Origin: Bifidobacterium oedipodis
Lineage (GTDB): Bacteria; Actinomycetota; Actinomycetes; Actinomycetales; Bifidobacteriaceae
Assembly (NCBI RefSeq): GCF_012932425.1
Contig: NZ_JAAIII010000005.1
Coordinates: 62,001-126,000 of the forward strand
Direction: 5' to 3'
Length of the DNA stretch: 64,000 nucleotides
The notes beneath the pieces were generated by a model. That model was given only the letters and a program-made list of their open reading frames with translations, had not been told where the DNA came from and did not search any database. This document shows positions 52,938-62,199 of this stretch, one piece after another (the first letter of the stretch is position 1; the number at the start of each line of letters is the position of its first letter). Made by a program: the position numbers and the translations under genes.

Positions 52938-55055
52938 GTGTACGTTGATCCGAAAAGAAGCGCGGAGAAAAGCATTGGCAACATTCGCTGGGTGGTGCCA
53001 TACTGCACGCCCAGCTGGGCGAAAGCGGTCGTTGCGCTGCTATTATTCATTATCGATAAAATTTTGGTGATGCTGCTGCCGATTATGGCCGGCATGATCG
53101 TGGATCAGGTGATCGAAGCCGGCATGACCGAGCGTTTGGCACCGCTGGCATGGGGTATGGTGGGCGTCACCCTGGTGCGCACCGCCGCCCGATACGGCTA
53201 TCAGGTGCTCATGGAGCGATTTGGTCTGGACGCGCTTGTGCGCATCGTGTGCGACGAATACGAGAAGCTGCATACGCTCGACTTCACCTACTTCAACCAC
53301 GTGCGCAACGGCGACATCATGAACCGCATGACCGCCGACGCCGACGGCATCCGCAACTTCGTGGGCTGGACCGACTACCAGATGCTCGACTGCATCTGCC
53401 TGTTCTTCGGCTCACTGGTTGTGATGTTCGGCATCGACTGGAGGCTGACGCTCGCCCTGGCCGTGGTCTCGCCGTTTATCTTTGTCGTGGCGCGCGCCAT
53501 GTCGAAACGCGCACGCCCGCTGTTCTTCGGCATCCGCCAGTCGCTTGCCGGCCTGAACGCCATGGTTGAAGAGAACATCGAAGGCAACCGCGTGGTCAAG
53601 GCCTTCGCCCGCGAGCCCTACGAAACCCAGAAGTTCGACGAGCACAACCAGGACTTCATGCAGGCGAATATGAAGCAGGCGCGCAACACCCGCCGTTTCA
53701 TGCCGTGGCTTGACGGTCTGAGCTATTCGCTGCAGCTCATCACCCTGGTGTTCGGTGGTCTGCTTGTTATCGACGGGCAGATGACGTTGGGTACGCTGGT
53801 GAGCTTCAACTCCTTCCTGTGGATGCTCGACGGCCCCACCCGCCAGTTCGGCTGGCTGCTCAACGAATACCAGCGTTTCAACGCCTCCTGCGTCAAGGTG
53901 CGCCGCCTGCTGGCCGCCACCTCGCGCCTTGACTTGGATGCCAAGGACGCTCTGCGCGTGGATAAGGAAACCGTGGCACAGCAACAGAACAGTGCTGCGA
54001 GCGGTGAAGCTGTTCAGCAGACCAACGCCACAGTCGCTGCACCTGTCGAGACTGTCAAGCCCGTCAGCACCGCAGCCTCCAAACTCACCAAGCTGGCCAA
54101 TCTTGCCAAGCCGTCCACCGCTGCGACCGCAGCTGCAGCTGTGCCGGGGCCAGATGAAGGCGACAGCATGGCCGACGCCGGTGCCATCGACCTGAGCACC
54201 GCCGAACGCATCAAACCCGCCAAGCCCGTCAAACGTGAGCTTGCCAACCGCCATATGGCCGGCGAAGTGGTGTTCGATCATGTGGGCTTCACCTTCCCCG
54301 ACGATCCGGATACCCCGATTCTCGACGACGTGAGCTTCAAGGCGCCCGCCGGCAGCAGCGTCGGCATTCTCGGCGAAACAGGCTCCGGCAAGTCCACGAT
54401 GGTCTCGCTGATCGCCCGCTTCTACGACCCCACGCACGGCAAAGTGCTGATCGACGGCGTGGACGCGCGCGAATGGCCGCTGGATACCTTGCGCAAGCAA
54501 GTGTGCGTGGTGATGCAGGACACCTTCCTGTTCTCCGACACCATCCGCGAGAACATCGCATTCGGTGCCAGCCAGAACGACGACTGCTACATTCGCCAGA
54601 TGGCCCGCATCGCCGGTGCGGACGAGTTCATCACCGCCATGCCCGACGGCTACGACACCGTGGTGGGTGAGCGCGGCGTGGGCCTTTCGGGCGGCCAGAA
54701 GCAGCGCCTGTCCCTGGCTCGCGCATTGGCCGATAACCCCTCGATCCTGATTATGGACGACACCACCAGCGCCGTGGATATGGAAACGGAGGCGGCCATT
54801 CAACGGCATCTGAAGGAGCTGGACGGCACGCGCACGATTTTCACCATCGCGCACCGCATCTCCTCGGTGAAGGACGCCGATCAGATTCTCGTCATCGACC
54901 ATGGCCGCATCGTCGAGCGCGGCACACACGACGAGCTGGTTGCCGCACACGGCCGCTACTGGGAGATCTACCGCAAGCAGCTCGGCGCGCAAACCGCCGA
55001 TACCGGATACGACAACCGTTCCGATCGTGACGAACAGACCGGAAAGGAGGACTGA
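52938..55055 (+). CDS. ABC exporter half-transporter A (degenerate ATPase site)
   Basis: This 705-residue protein has six membrane helices (about 30-310) and a C-terminal ATPase with Walker A GETGSGKST (479-487), LSGGQ (583-587) and Walker B ending IMDD (Asp607-Asp608). The usual catalytic Glu is Asp608, typical of the inactive site of heterodimeric exporters. A roughly 110-residue Ala/Thr/Lys-rich linker (331-440) separates membrane and ATPase domains, which is unusual. A GTG start follows GGGGAGG. Partner B follows with one base between stop and start. The substrate is unknown; drugs, lipids or peptides are possible. Confidence 0.88.
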   Translation: MYVDPKRSAEKSIGNIRWVVPYCTPSWAKAVVALLLFIIDKILVMLLPIMAGMIVDQVIEAGMTERLAPLAWGMVGVTLVRTAARYGYQVLMERFGLDALVRIVCDEYEKLHTLDFTYFNHVRNGDIMNRMTADADGIRNFVGWTDYQMLDCICLFFGSLVVMFGIDWRLTLALAVVSPFIFVVARAMSKRARPLFFGIRQSLAGLNAMVEENIEGNRVVKAFAREPYETQKFDEHNQDFMQANMKQARNTRRFMPWLDGLSYSLQLITLVFGGLLVIDGQMTLGTLVSFNSFLWMLDGPTRQFGWLLNEYQRFNASCVKVRRLLAATSRLDLDAKDALRVDKETVAQQQNSAASGEAVQQTNATVAAPVETVKPVSTAASKLTKLANLAKPSTAATAAAAVPGPDEGDSMADAGAIDLSTAERIKPAKPVKRELANRHMAGEVVFDHVGFTFPDDPDTPILDDVSFKAPAGSSVGILGETGSGKSTMVSLIARFYDPTHGKVLIDGVDAREWPLDTLRKQVCVVMQDTFLFSDTIRENIAFGASQNDDCYIRQMARIAGADEFITAMPDGYDTVVGERGVGLSGGQKQRLSLARALADNPSILIMDDTTSAVDMETEAAIQRHLKELDGTRTIFTIAHRISSVKDADQILVIDHGRIVERGTHDELVAAHGRYWEIYRKQLGAQTADTGYDNRSDRDEQTGKED

Positions 55056-55056
55056 G

Positions 55057-56946
55057 ATGGCCAACAATCGCAACGCAGCGCGCAATGCTCGCAATGCCCA
55101 GCGCAACGCGCAGAACGAAGCGCGCAATAATGCCGCACGCAGCGCGCAACGCAACACCTTCAAGGAAGACGAAGAGCTCGAAGAGCAGATCAGCCTGAGG
55201 GACATCGCCCGCATCGCCCAATATCTGAAGCCTTATGGCGGTCAGCTGGTGGTAATTCTCGCGGCGGTGATGTCGATGGGCGCCATCGCTGTGGCCACTC
55301 CGTACCTGACCAAAATCATCATCGACCAGATCATTCCCAACCGTGATAAGCCGGGCCTATTCATGCTGGGCGCGGCGTTCCTGGTGATGATTCTCGTCTA
55401 CGAAGCGCTGCTGGCCTACCGCACGGTGGCCATCACCAAAGTGGGCCAGTCAATGCTGATGGATATGCGCCGTGACCTGTTCACGCATATTCAGAAACTG
55501 CCGTTCAGCTATTTCGACTCGCGTCCGCATGGCAAAATTCTGATCCGCGTGGTCAACTATGTCAACACCTTGTCCGATACGCTGTCAGGCGGCTTGGTCA
55601 ACGTGATCTCCGACATCTTCAAACTGCTGCTCACTCTGGTGATCATGTTCGCCGTGGACTGGCGTCTGACCCTGTGGAGCCTGGTTCTGGTGCCGGTGCT
55701 GGTGGTGTGGGTTCGGTTCATCCAAACCTATCAGCGTCGCGCCTTCCAGATCCTGAGCAACAAGCAGAGCAACCTGAACGCCTACATCCACGAGTCGATC
55801 GCCGGCGTCAAAACCACGCAGGGCTTCGCGCGCGAACGCGAACAATACAATACCTTCGTGGATCAGGAGAACGTGGTGCGCCACCAGTGGATGAAGTCGC
55901 GCTACTGGATGTTCCTGATGTGGCCGGGTGTGCAGAACATTTCCGCGATGACCATCTCGCTGATTTACTTCATCGGCATCACCGGTTTCGCGGGCGTGGA
56001 TGTGACCACGGGCACCCTGATTGCCTTCATCGGCTACCTCAACAACTTCTGGACGCCGGTGATCAACGTGGGCAACTTCTACAACCAGCTGGTCACCTGC
56101 TCGGCATATCTGGAACGCATCTTCGAGACTTTGGATGTCGAGCCCGAAATTGAAGACAAGCCCGGTGCCAGCAGACTGCCGGCTATCCGCGGGCGCGTGG
56201 ATTTCAACGATGTGGTGTTCCGCTACGAAGAGGGCGGACGCACGATTCTGAATCTGGTTGACTTCCATGTCGAACCAGGCCAGACTGTCGCCTTGGTCGG
56301 CCCCACCGGTGCCGGCAAGTCCACGGTGGTTTCGCTGCTGTCGCGCTTCTACGATGTCACCGAAGGCTCGGTGAAGGTCGATGGCTACGATGTGCGCGAC
56401 GTCACGCTGGAATCGCTGCGCAGCCAGATGGGTGTGATGCTGCAGGATACCTTCCTGTTCACCGGCACCGTACGCGAGAACATCCGCTACGGTCGTCTCG
56501 ATGCTTCGGATGAGGATATCGAGCGCGCGGCCCGCGCGGTGCATGCGCATGAGTTCATCGAGGAGCTGCCCGACGGCTACGACACGATGGTTGAAGAGCG
56601 TGGCTCCACGCTGTCCGCCGGTCAGCGTCAGCTGATTGCGTTCGCGCGCGTGCTGTTGGCTGATCCGCGCATTCTGATTCTGGACGAGGCGACCTCGAAT
56701 ATCGACACCCGCACCGAAGAGGCGCTGCAGGCTGGTATCGCGCATCTGCTTAAGGGTCGCACCAGTTTCGTAATCGCCCACCGTCTGTCGACTATCGTGA
56801 ACGCCGACGAGATTATGGTGGTCGATCGCGGCCAGATCATCGAACACGGCACACATGACGAATTGATGGCCCAGCGTGGCTTCTACTGGAGGCTGTACGA
56901 GTCCCAGTTCGCCATGTTCAAGGCCGAACAACACGAGGAGGCGTGA
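55057..56946 (+). CDS. ABC exporter half-transporter B (catalytic ATPase site)
   Basis: This 629-residue partner has a hydrophilic Asn/Ala/Arg-rich N-terminus (about 1-35), six membrane helices and an ATPase with Walker A GPTGAGKST (415-423), Walker B ILDE with Glu544 intact, and a deviant signature LSAGQ (519-523). Together with the Asp in partner A, this gives one canonical and one degenerate ATP site, as in TM287/288-type exporters. AAAGGAGG precedes the ATG at 55057. A strong terminator follows at 57087. Confidence 0.9.
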   Translation: MANNRNAARNARNAQRNAQNEARNNAARSAQRNTFKEDEELEEQISLRDIARIAQYLKPYGGQLVVILAAVMSMGAIAVATPYLTKIIIDQIIPNRDKPGLFMLGAAFLVMILVYEALLAYRTVAITKVGQSMLMDMRRDLFTHIQKLPFSYFDSRPHGKILIRVVNYVNTLSDTLSGGLVNVISDIFKLLLTLVIMFAVDWRLTLWSLVLVPVLVVWVRFIQTYQRRAFQILSNKQSNLNAYIHESIAGVKTTQGFAREREQYNTFVDQENVVRHQWMKSRYWMFLMWPGVQNISAMTISLIYFIGITGFAGVDVTTGTLIAFIGYLNNFWTPVINVGNFYNQLVTCSAYLERIFETLDVEPEIEDKPGASRLPAIRGRVDFNDVVFRYEEGGRTILNLVDFHVEPGQTVALVGPTGAGKSTVVSLLSRFYDVTEGSVKVDGYDVRDVTLESLRSQMGVMLQDTFLFTGTVRENIRYGRLDASDEDIERAARAVHAHEFIEELPDGYDTMVEERGSTLSAGQRQLIAFARVLLADPRILILDEATSNIDTRTEEALQAGIAHLLKGRTSFVIAHRLSTIVNADEIMVVDRGQIIEHGTHDELMAQRGFYWRLYESQFAMFKAEQHEEA

Positions 56947-57086
56947 GACACTCAGGGAACATTCAGGAAAAACGGCAGACACGCTCAGACAAGTGAGGTT
57001 ATATAGGTCATGTCAGCAAACACTGGCCGGTAACCCAAACAGTTGCCGCTAACTGAATCCCTTCTTCTTTCTCTTCTCCTTTCTTG

Positions 57087-57121
57087 CGAAAACCCCGGTG
57101 CTCATCACACCGGGGTTTTCG
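57087..57121. terminator. Bidirectional terminator between exporter and AraC genes
   Basis: CGAAAACCCCGGTG (57087-57100) pairs perfectly with CACCGGGGTTTTCG (57108-57121) around 7 bases. It has A and T tracts in the arms and serves convergent genes. Confidence 0.9.
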
Positions 57122-57161
57122 TTTGCTCACTTACGTTGTTGCGCTACTGCGGGCGCCAACC

Positions 57162-58133
57162 TCAGCCTTCCTGGATGTTATCGGGGTTGGTGAAGCGGGA
57201 TCGAAACTCGCGTGGGCTCATGCCCATAATGCGTTTGAAGGTTTTTGAGAACGCGAACGGCGTGGAATAGCCGGTGGTGGCGGCAATCTGGGCGATCGGC
57301 ATGCTGGTGCTTCTGAGCTTTTCGGCTGCTTCGAACATCTGCGCTTTCATGATGAACACCTTCGGTGTGATGCGCAGGTAGGTGCGGAACAGTGTGGTCA
57401 GATATGAACGTGAAATAAACAACGCCTCCGCCACGTCATTGACCTGCAGCGACTCATGCAGGTGATTCTGGATATAGCTGATGGCACGTTCGATATAGTC
57501 GTTGTCTTTGGAATCGATGTTTTCCTCGAACGGCTGGCCGGTTTCCAGCAACAAGGCAATGAATTCATACAGCAGCCCCTGCAAGGTGAGCGCGTTGGTA
57601 TAGGTGCGCTCGCCGTGTTCAAGCATCAACTGTATTAATGCGGCGAAGTCGGCGGGCTCGGCCACGTTCACCACCGGGTGAATCATGCTGAAGCCGCAGC
57701 GACGCATCAGCGACTCGCAGTCTTCGCCGGTGAAACTGAGAGTCCAAATGGTCCAGATATCCTCCCAATCAGTGTGGTAATAGGTGTAGGCGTCGGCTGG
57801 CAGCATGAAGCATTGCCCTGCGGATACTGCGTGGCGTACGCCGTCAAGAAAATATTCCCCTTTGCCGGCGGTTACGACGATAATCGTATAGTTCTCACGT
57901 GTATTCGGGCCCCAGCTCGATCGTGGGTGGCGTTCCATGTTGGCACCCAGAAACGCAATACGCGGAGGATTCACCGCATGCACCAGGCTGAGTTTTACCG
58001 GCGGCGCAGCATCCTTGGGAGCGTCGCTGGGCAGCTGTGCGGCCTCGTTCATAGCCTCGCGTACGTCGGCGGGAGGCCTATCGGTGCGCGTCCAACGTTC
58101 GATTGGCGGCAGGGGCGTGCTGGTGGTGGCCAT
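57162..58133 (-). CDS. AraC-family transcriptional regulator
   Basis: This 323-residue regulator has a cupin sensor domain (IIVVTAGKGEYFLDGVRH, AGQCFMLPADAYTYY) and a C-terminal AraC HTH pair (VAEALFISRSYLTTLFRTYL, then IAATTGYSTPFAFSKTFKR). It lies 11 bases downstream of a LacI gene on the same strand, so both regulators are probably co-transcribed, and both are divergent from the transporter at 59454. A two-regulator switch for that locus is likely. Confidence 0.87.
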   Translation of the reverse strand: MATTSTPLPPIERWTRTDRPPADVREAMNEAAQLPSDAPKDAAPPVKLSLVHAVNPPRIAFLGANMERHPRSSWGPNTRENYTIIVVTAGKGEYFLDGVRHAVSAGQCFMLPADAYTYYHTDWEDIWTIWTLSFTGEDCESLMRRCGFSMIHPVVNVAEPADFAALIQLMLEHGERTYTNALTLQGLLYEFIALLLETGQPFEENIDSKDNDYIERAISYIQNHLHESLQVNDVAEALFISRSYLTTLFRTYLRITPKVFIMKAQMFEAAEKLRSTSMPIAQIAATTGYSTPFAFSKTFKRIMGMSPREFRSRFTNPDNIQEG

Positions 58134-58144
58134 AGACGACAGCC

Positions 58145-59185
58145 CTATCGGGTTGATTCACGGGCGACCAGTGAGAATCCGACCGTGGTGCGGGTGGGTG
58201 GCAACGGATCGGCATCGTGCTCGATTTGCTGCACCAGATTCATCACGGCAAGTTTGGCCAGTTGATCCATATCCACTGCGATGGTGCTCAGCGAAGGTAC
58301 CGCGAATTCGCCGCCGTTCACGCCGTCGAACCCGATTACGCGAATATCCTCAGGCACGCGCAGACCGCGATCGGTCAGCCCCCGTATCACGCCGATTGCC
58401 GAGGAGTCATTGAGGCAGAACAGACCATCGAAATCCATATGCTCATCGGCGATGCGATGACCGGCTTCGCGCCCGCGATCTTCGGTCATGCCCTCCAGCG
58501 TGAGCACACGTGATTCGTCATAGGGCAGTCCAAGTTCCTGCAATGCCGATTTGGCACCGCGCAAACGCAACTTGCGAGGGGTCGGGTCGGCCAGGAAATC
58601 ACGATTGCTGATGAACGGGGGGCCCACAATGCCGATGCGGGTGCACCCACGTTGGGCAAGGTGCTTGATCGCCGCGCGTGCACCCTCCTCGTTGGGGAAG
58701 GCGATGGATGAAGCCAGCAGTGTCTCGTCAACAGAATCGATAAGCAGTGCCGGTTTGCCCTTACGAATTTCGTTCACCAGCTTGGAGTTGAGTCCTGAGG
58801 CGTGAATAATCACGCCATCGGCCAATGCCCCGGCCAGTACTGTCGATCCCAAGGCCGACTGCGCGCTGGCATATGAGTATTTTGTCTGCTGCAGGAACGG
58901 CATCATGCCTTGGTCTACCACCGCTGTGGAAAGCGAATCGATGAGCTTGGCATAGAAAGGAACGTTGTATTCGTTGACGATGATTTGGATGATGCCGCTG
59001 CGACCGGATTTCAGTATGGAAGCCGAAGGGTTGACGGAGTAGCCCAGTTCGTCGGCCTTTTTCAGCACGATGTCACGGGTGGCGTTGCTGACGCCTGGTT
59101 TGTCCCGCAAGGCTTTGGATACGGTCATCATGGATACGCCTGCCGCACTGGCAACGTCCTTCAGTGTCACGGCACTGCGCCTCAT
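58145..59185 (-). CDS. LacI-family regulator of transporter cluster 2
   Basis: This 346-residue regulator has the HTH VASAAGVSMMTVSKALRDK and hinge YSVNPSASIL. The ATG at 59185 stands six bases after GAAGGAG; a GTG one codon upstream is too close. It is divergent from the binding-protein gene at 59454, and TTTAGCG(T/A)TA and AGGTTAACCT sites in the gap are candidate operators. Confidence 0.88.
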   Translation of the reverse strand: MRRSAVTLKDVASAAGVSMMTVSKALRDKPGVSNATRDIVLKKADELGYSVNPSASILKSGRSGIIQIIVNEYNVPFYAKLIDSLSTAVVDQGMMPFLQQTKYSYASAQSALGSTVLAGALADGVIIHASGLNSKLVNEIRKGKPALLIDSVDETLLASSIAFPNEEGARAAIKHLAQRGCTRIGIVGPPFISNRDFLADPTPRKLRLRGAKSALQELGLPYDESRVLTLEGMTEDRGREAGHRIADEHMDFDGLFCLNDSSAIGVIRGLTDRGLRVPEDIRVIGFDGVNGGEFAVPSLSTIAVDMDQLAKLAVMNLVQQIEHDADPLPPTRTTVGFSLVARESTR

Positions 59186-59241
59186 CACGTGCTCCTTCGC
59201 TTCTATCGCTGATGACTAGTTACAGATTGCTAGTTAAAAGT

Positions 59242-59266
59242 TATCGCTAAATATATAGGTTAACCT
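59242..59266. promoter_or_regulatory. Operator-like sites near the LacI gene
   Basis: TATCGCTAAA (59242-59251), the complement of TTTAGCGATA, and the perfect palindrome AGGTTAACCT (59257-59266) lie just upstream of the LacI start. Confidence 0.45.
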
Positions 59267-59379
59267 TCGCAGGGACAAATTGGCGTTTGTCTGTGTTGTC
59301 GAGTCAACAAATAGATATGTTTATTAAACAAAAGCCTATATTGTTGGATAGAAAGTATGGTTACAGAAGGTTTATGATG

Positions 59380-59396
59380 TTTAGCGTTAACCTTCA
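59380..59396. promoter_or_regulatory. Operator-like site near the binding-protein gene
   Basis: TTTAGCGTTA followed by ACCTTC repeats in inverted orientation the TTTAGCGATA site at 59242-59251 and shares TTAACCTTC with 59260-59268. It lies about 60 bases before the binding-protein start. Confidence 0.45.
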
Positions 59397-59453
59397 TAAG
59401 CAAGGTCAGCAGAAGAAATGCATACAAAGAAGTGCATGTCGAAAGGAAAGAAC

Positions 59454-61058
59454 ATGACACGCAGCGGTGTTAAGAAGAAGGTCGTGGCTGCAGTCGCTAT
59501 GGTTGGCGCGATGTCCATGGTGCTCGCTGGTTGTGGTGGTGACGGCAAGGGCGAAACCGATGCCAATGGCAAACCAGTGGTTTCCGTGCTGGTGCAGACC
59601 TCTCAGCAGCAGGACACATCCATTATGACGGACTTGACCAAGTTCCTTGAAGCGCAGTGCGACTGCTCTATCAAGTGGACTCAGGTCGACGATACTCAGT
59701 GGGCTCAGCAGAAGTCCGCCACCCTGTCTTCTGGACAGCCGGACGATCTGTCCATCCGTGCTTATCATCCGTCTGATGCTCAGAAGTACCCGTACTTCGA
59801 AGACCTTTCCCAGGATCTGGACAAGCTGCCGAACGTCAAGGCATTCTTGGAGCAGCAGCCGGATGCCAAGGGCATGGTTACTACCCCCGACGGCAAGATG
59901 TACACCCTGCCTCGTTACTTCGGCAAGGAATACAAGGCTTCCGGCCAGCATCTGTTCATCAACAAGACTTGGCTTGACAAGCTTGGTCTTGCGGTGCCGA
60001 CCACATGGGATGAGCTGTTCAATGTGATGGAGGCCTTCAAGACCCAGGATCCGAACGGCAATGGCCAGGCCGATGAAATTCCATACGCCATGCGTAATAT
60101 TGGCACTAGCGAAATCGGTTGGTGGAGCCCCTTCCTGTTCCTCAACTCCACTGGCATCGCTACTCAGTTCAACAACAGCCCCTCCCGCTTCGGTCAGTAT
60201 GTCGAAAATGGCAAGATGAAGAACTTCCTGGTTTCTGACCAGTATCGTCAGGTGCTGGAGTTCCTGCACACCATGATTGAGAAGGGATACTCTCCGAAGG
60301 ACTCCCTGACTCAGGAATCCTCTAAGTACTATTCTTCGCTGCTGGGCACTGATAACGGTAAGACTGCTACCGTGGGTCTGGCCATCACCAACACCACTGA
60401 TGCCTTCGGCGTGGGCACGGATGTTGCCGCGCAGTATGAGGCCATTCCGTGGCCTGCTTCCGAGAAGGGTGTCACCGCAGTGGCGGACTTCTCTCAGGAT
60501 GCCGGTGCATTCGAGGATTATGGCGTTGCCATGTCGTCTTCCGTCAAGAACAAGGATGCCGCGCTGAAGATCATCGATGCGATGTATTCCGAGGAAGGCT
60601 CTATCCTTGCCCGTTACGGCAATGATGAGTACGTCACCAAGAGCGGCGATCACACCTACGATATTGCCGAGAAGTACTTCAACCAGGATGCCAACGCCAA
60701 GCTGCCGTACCTCGCTGACCGTTTCGCCGGCTGGATTTCCGATGACTGGACCATCAATGGTGAGACCGGTGCCGAAAAGCTGAAGAAGACTGATGAGGTC
60801 TATGCCGACCAGCTCAAGGCCGTGGGCGACAACTATCTGCCGATTACCATCGTGCCGAGCGATGAGGACTCCACCACCATCTCCAACAACGTGGCAAATA
60901 TCCTTTCTGCGGCACTGACTCAGAATGCCAAGTGGATGCAGGACGGTGGTCTTGACGACGCCAGCTGGGATGCCTACGTCAAGAACATCACACCGCTGGG
61001 TATCGATCAGAACAATGAGCTGTACCAGAAGTGGTATGACGAGGCGCTGAAGAAGTAA
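59454..61058 (+). CDS. LplA-type oligosaccharide-binding lipoprotein, cluster 2
   Basis: This 534-residue lipoprotein has a signal peptide with lipobox MVLAGC (Cys27) and strong similarity in layout to the one at 43155 (VSVLVQTSQQQ, KTQDPNGNGQADEIPY, DRFAGWISDDWTING). GAAAGGAAAG before 59454 decides the start over an ATG at 59418. Codon use is less G/C-biased than its paralogue, with many TCT and GGT codons. Downstream GH43-like and upstream regulators suggest arabino-oligosaccharide uptake, by analogy with B. longum hyp loci. Confidence 0.9.
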   Translation: MTRSGVKKKVVAAVAMVGAMSMVLAGCGGDGKGETDANGKPVVSVLVQTSQQQDTSIMTDLTKFLEAQCDCSIKWTQVDDTQWAQQKSATLSSGQPDDLSIRAYHPSDAQKYPYFEDLSQDLDKLPNVKAFLEQQPDAKGMVTTPDGKMYTLPRYFGKEYKASGQHLFINKTWLDKLGLAVPTTWDELFNVMEAFKTQDPNGNGQADEIPYAMRNIGTSEIGWWSPFLFLNSTGIATQFNNSPSRFGQYVENGKMKNFLVSDQYRQVLEFLHTMIEKGYSPKDSLTQESSKYYSSLLGTDNGKTATVGLAITNTTDAFGVGTDVAAQYEAIPWPASEKGVTAVADFSQDAGAFEDYGVAMSSSVKNKDAALKIIDAMYSEEGSILARYGNDEYVTKSGDHTYDIAEKYFNQDANAKLPYLADRFAGWISDDWTINGETGAEKLKKTDEVYADQLKAVGDNYLPITIVPSDEDSTTISNNVANILSAALTQNAKWMQDGGLDDASWDAYVKNITPLGIDQNNELYQKWYDEALKK

Positions 61059-61087
61059 CCTTCAACAGTTGCCCTGAATAAGGCGAT

Positions 61088-61135
61088 GGGCCGAAGAATC
61101 TTCAGAATCGCAATCGCGAAGCGATTCTTCGGCCC
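61088..61135 (+). terminator. Intercistronic hairpin after binding protein, cluster 2
   Basis: GGGCCGAAGAATC (61088-61100) pairs perfectly with GATTCTTCGGCCC (61123-61135). It lies between binding protein and permease genes. Confidence 0.7.
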
Positions 61136-61189
61136 GTCCCATGCCGCTTCAAGCGGTAATGCAACGGGATCAATCAAAGGAAAGATGAG

Positions 61190-62176
61190 ATGGCAAGAAG
61201 CCAAGCTGTGGAGGTGAACTCCACGCAAAGCAATGATTCGGCCGAAGTGGTCGACAACGTCGCTGCGCGCAGGCGCATGCCCTGGTATCTCAAGTTCGCG
61301 GATCATATCCGTAAGTACTGGCAGTTGTGGACCTTCGTGCTCCCAGCGATTATTTTTGTGGTTATTTTCGCCTACGTGCCAATGTACGGCTTGCAACTGG
61401 CATTCCGTGACTTTGACCCTCGTGCGGGACTAACCGGTGGAAAGTTTGTTGGACTGAAGTATTTCGAGCAGTTCTTCGCTTCTCCTCTGGCCATGCAAGT
61501 GATTCGCAACACGGTGAATATCGCTCTGCAGACCGCAATCTTCGGCTTCTTGGCCCCAATTCTGCTGGCTTTGCTCATCAACCAGCTGCATAACACCAAA
61601 ATCAAGAGTTTCGTACAGACCATTACCTACATGCCTCACTTCATCTCCGTGGTGGTTGTGGTCTCCATGATTAACATCTTCCTGTCTCCGGGTTCCGGCA
61701 TTCTAGGTCGTTTCTTTGGCGAGCAAAGCCTGCTGGGTAAGCCGGAATGGTTCTCTACGATTTACTGGATCTCCGAAGTTTGGCAGCACTGCGGATGGGA
61801 CTGCATCATCTACCTTGCTGCTCTCTCTGCGGTGGACACTGCCCTGTATGAGGCCGCCAAGATCGATGGCGCCGGCCGACTCCAGCTCATTCGCTACGTG
61901 GATCTGCCCACCATCCTGCCGACCTGCACCATCATGCTGATTCTTAAGATGGGCTCCATCCTGTCGGTCGGCTTTGAAAAGACCTTCCTGATGCAGAATG
62001 CTCTGAATGCCACAAGCTCTGAGGTGCTTTCCACCTACGTGTACAAGATGGGTATTTTGAACGGTCAGATATCGCTGTCTACCGCTGTCGGCCTGTTCAA
62101 CACTCTAGTCAATTTCGGCTTCCTGGTGCTGACCAACTTCATCACCAAGAAGATCAACGACACGAGCATCTTCTAA
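61190..62176 (+). CDS. LplB-type sugar ABC permease, cluster 2
   Basis: This 328-residue permease has six helices, FAYVPMYGLQLAFRDFDP and the EAA loop YEAAKIDGAGRLQLIRYV. It is the paralogue of the gene at 44912. CAAAGGAAAG precedes the ATG. The LplC-type partner follows after 23 bases. Confidence 0.92.
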   Translation: MARSQAVEVNSTQSNDSAEVVDNVAARRRMPWYLKFADHIRKYWQLWTFVLPAIIFVVIFAYVPMYGLQLAFRDFDPRAGLTGGKFVGLKYFEQFFASPLAMQVIRNTVNIALQTAIFGFLAPILLALLINQLHNTKIKSFVQTITYMPHFISVVVVVSMINIFLSPGSGILGRFFGEQSLLGKPEWFSTIYWISEVWQHCGWDCIIYLAALSAVDTALYEAAKIDGAGRLQLIRYVDLPTILPTCTIMLILKMGSILSVGFEKTFLMQNALNATSSEVLSTYVYKMGILNGQISLSTAVGLFNTLVNFGFLVLTNFITKKINDTSIF

Positions 62177-62199
62177 GGATCGAAGGAAAAGGATCAACT

